From Calditrichia bacterium (GTDB lineage Bacteria; Calditrichota; Calditrichia; Calditrichales; J004), in NCBI GenBank assembly GCA_020635035.1, contig JACKAO010000005.1, forward strand, positions 248,001-312,000: DNA of 64,000 nucleotides, read 5' to 3'. The notes under the pieces are model-generated. The model was not told the DNA's origin. It did not search any database and saw nothing but the letters and a program-made list of their open reading frames with translations. The position numbers and the translations under genes are program-made. Position 1 is the first letter of the stretch. Every line of letters begins with the position of its first letter. Of the stretch, positions 62,428 through 64,000 are shown piece by piece.

Positions 62428-63495
62428 ATGCTGCTCAAATCACTTAAACTGGTTTTCGTATTAGCTCTGCTATCGTTTGCTTCAGAAACTCCAAAAAATA
62501 TTATTCTTTTTATCGGAGACGGTATGGGTCCTGCTCAAATAACCGCGCTGAAAACAGTTACTGGCACCCCTAATCTTGAACGTTTTAAAAATGCCGGATT
62601 TGCAACAACCTATTCAGAAGATGAGTATGTAACAGACTCTGCAGCAGGAGCAACTGCTTTGGCAACTGGTTTTAAAACCTATAATGGTGCAATTTCTGTT
62701 GATGCCGCTCATCAAAAATTAAAAACCGTACTGGAGTATGCAGAAGAACTTGGGAAATCAACCGGCCTTGTTGCAACCTGTTCAATAACACATGCAACAC
62801 CCGCGGCTTTTGCAGCACATCAACCAAGCCGTAAAATGAACAATGAAATTGCTGATGATATCACAGCGAGCGGTACTGATGTAATCATCGGTGGCGGACT
62901 TTCGTTTTTCCTGCCAAAATCCGCAGATAACAGCGCCCGTGAAGATGAGAAAGATCTTTTTTCTAAACTTAAATCAAGCCATAACTTGGTAAACAATGAC
63001 AACGAATTTAAAAATTTCCACGGGAAGAACCTGGTTTATCTTTACGCTAAGGAACATCCCGGAAAAGCAAACGAAAGAACGCTTTCTTTAAAAGAAATGA
63101 CCAGCAAAGCTATCGAGGTTCTTTCCCAAAATGATAACGGTTTTTTTCTGATGGTTGAAGGTTCCCAAATTGACTGGGGTGGCCATGCAAATGAATCGGA
63201 TTATATTATTTCTGAGATTGTTGATTTTGACGGAGCTGTCGGTGCAGGTTTGGATTTTGCTGAGAAAAACAAAGAAACCATGATTGTTGTAACAGCTGAT
63301 CATGAAACGGGTGGTTATTCACTGCTGGGCGGGTCAATCGCTGAGAAGAAAGTGACAAAAACTGAATTTACTACAAAAGGTCATTCTGCGGTTATGGTTC
63401 CGGTTTTTTCTTTTGGACCAGGCAGTGATGTTTTAACAGGCATTATAGACAATACACTGATTGGTAAAACTATAATCAAGTATAATCAGAATTAA
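62428..63495 (+). CDS. alkaline phosphatase
   Basis: A 355-residue exported alkaline phosphatase that releases phosphate from organic esters. After a signal peptide (to about residue 20, LSFASE) come the metal site ILFIGDGMG, the catalytic Ser71 in VTDSAAGATA, CSITHATPAAFAAH and VVTADHETGGY. It is shorter than E. coli PhoA, and the active-site environment fits the compact type. I see no Pho box upstream. Its stop lies four bases from that of the convergent gene at the right edge. Confidence 0.93.
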   Translation: MLLKSLKLVFVLALLSFASETPKNIILFIGDGMGPAQITALKTVTGTPNLERFKNAGFATTYSEDEYVTDSAAGATALATGFKTYNGAISVDAAHQKLKTVLEYAEELGKSTGLVATCSITHATPAAFAAHQPSRKMNNEIADDITASGTDVIIGGGLSFFLPKSADNSAREDEKDLFSKLKSSHNLVNNDNEFKNFHGKNLVYLYAKEHPGKANERTLSLKEMTSKAIEVLSQNDNGFFLMVEGSQIDWGGHANESDYIISEIVDFDGAVGAGLDFAEKNKETMIVVTADHETGGYSLLGGSIAEKKVTKTEFTTKGHSAVMVPVFSFGPGSDVLTGIIDNTLIGKTIIKYNQN

Positions 63496-63498
63496 AGA

Positions 63499-64000
63499 TT
63501 ATAAGCCCACGCGGAAATCAATTGCAGTATAAATACCATTTGAATATGTTGGCCAAAGGGCTTCGCGCATGGCGTACGAGATGTTAAATTTAAAACCTTC
63601 AAAATCTAAGCCTGTGCCTAGCCCTAATAAAAATTGATTTCTTCCGCCAACGGATATCCCCCCGCGTAAAGGCAGCCAGGACAACACTTTATACTCTGCC
63701 CCGGCACTTATCTCAGGGATAACCGAGTTTCCAAAATCTTCCGTTAACCCTTGTCGCCACTGTGCGGTAAGGGTAAGATTATTCAGTATCTGGTAGCTTG
63801 CTGCGATGTAAAGATTTGCAGGCAAAGTGGTACTGAAAGAACTTTTTTCAATTGTTGTGTCTGTTTCGACAGAGCGGTCAACATCGTCATTACTTGTTAA
63901 AAAGACAGAGTCCGATTTAAAAAAGCGTACTTCTGCTGCATTAGTATTCCAGTTAATGAATGCAAACAGGTTTTCCAGAGAAACAGCAAAATTCCATTTT
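63499..64000 (-). CDS. outer-membrane beta-barrel protein, N-terminus cut by window edge
   Basis: The frame is open from the window edge to TAA at 63499, giving 166 residues of the C-terminal part. Alternating hydrophobic and polar strands (NLYIAASYQILNNLTLTAQW, EISAGAEYKVLSWLPLRGGI, GLGTGLDFEGFKFNISYAM) and a final IDFRVGL fit an outer-membrane barrel of the PorV/FadL or DUF5723 type. The start lies outside the window. Confidence 0.75.
   Translation of the reverse strand, partial: KWNFAVSLENLFAFINWNTNAAEVRFFKSDSVFLTSNDDVDRSVETDTTIEKSSFSTTLPANLYIAASYQILNNLTLTAQWRQGLTEDFGNSVIPEISAGAEYKVLSWLPLRGGISVGGRNQFLLGLGTGLDFEGFKFNISYAMREALWPTYSNGIYTAIDFRVGL

Overview
The window reads as an AT-rich chromosomal segment of a free-living, motile, Gram-negative bacterium, probably from the FCB side of the tree (Bacteroidota, Ignavibacteriota or Calditrichota relatives). 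Supporting signs are lipoproteins, TolC/RND and BamA-like outer-membrane proteins, a NagB-PIG-L fusion, a DUF4105 protein, the small 'ABC transporter ATPase'-like protein typical of Bacteroidota, and a bacillithiol-type redox pair (YpdA and BrxB). Strong AGGAGG-type ribosome binding sites and a TTGACA/TATAAT promoter argue against class Bacteroidia proper, where such signals are weak or absent. The placement is inference. I saw no tRNA, rRNA, CRISPR array, insertion sequence or prophage.

Layout. 1-6.9 kb: lipoprotein fragment, U32 hydroxylase-type protein, MFS transporter, HvfX/DoxX protein, Tat-exported asparaginase-like enzyme, DacB. 7-9.9 kb: HU and the NagB-PIG-L fusion. 10-14.8 kb: a regulatory intergenic region with a candidate sigma-54 promoter and hairpin RNA, a TPMT-like methyltransferase, a heme-c chemoreceptor, YpdA and a DUF4399 lipoprotein. 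14.9-21.6 kb: glycosyltransferase, a MoxR-type AAA+/VWA pair with a 53-residue membrane protein, a DUF4105 protein, bacilliredoxin. 21.6-22.3 kb: a structured RNA candidate behind a receiver protein. 22.4-31 kb: M1 peptidase, GMC dehydrogenase with its small subunit, and a 1241-residue hybrid kinase. 31-37.5 kb: TetR-TolC-MFP-RND efflux operon with a clear operator. 37.6-43.3 kb: sulfatase, second M1 peptidase, small proteins, Gfo/Idh/MocA oxidoreductase.

43.4-47.8 kb holds the most interesting region: a methionine operon (metY, aspartate kinase, metX) behind a consensus promoter, a 25-codon leader peptide with a Cys-Cys-Cys-Cys-Met-Met-Met-Cys run, an attenuator-like terminator, a complete SAM-I riboswitch and a second terminator. 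Two different sensors therefore appear to act in series on one transcript, one reading Cys/Met tRNA charging and one reading SAM.

48-64 kb is mostly envelope and stress biology: outer-membrane protein, DnaK, HtrA/Deg protease and YugP-like zinc peptidase, then a plus-strand run of NYN nuclease, histidine kinase, PHP phosphoesterase, BamA-like protein, alpha/beta hydrolase, HisC, sigma-54 (RpoN) and alkaline phosphatase, ending in an outer-membrane protein cut by the edge. RpoN in the same window makes the sigma-54 promoter near 10.56 kb plausible.
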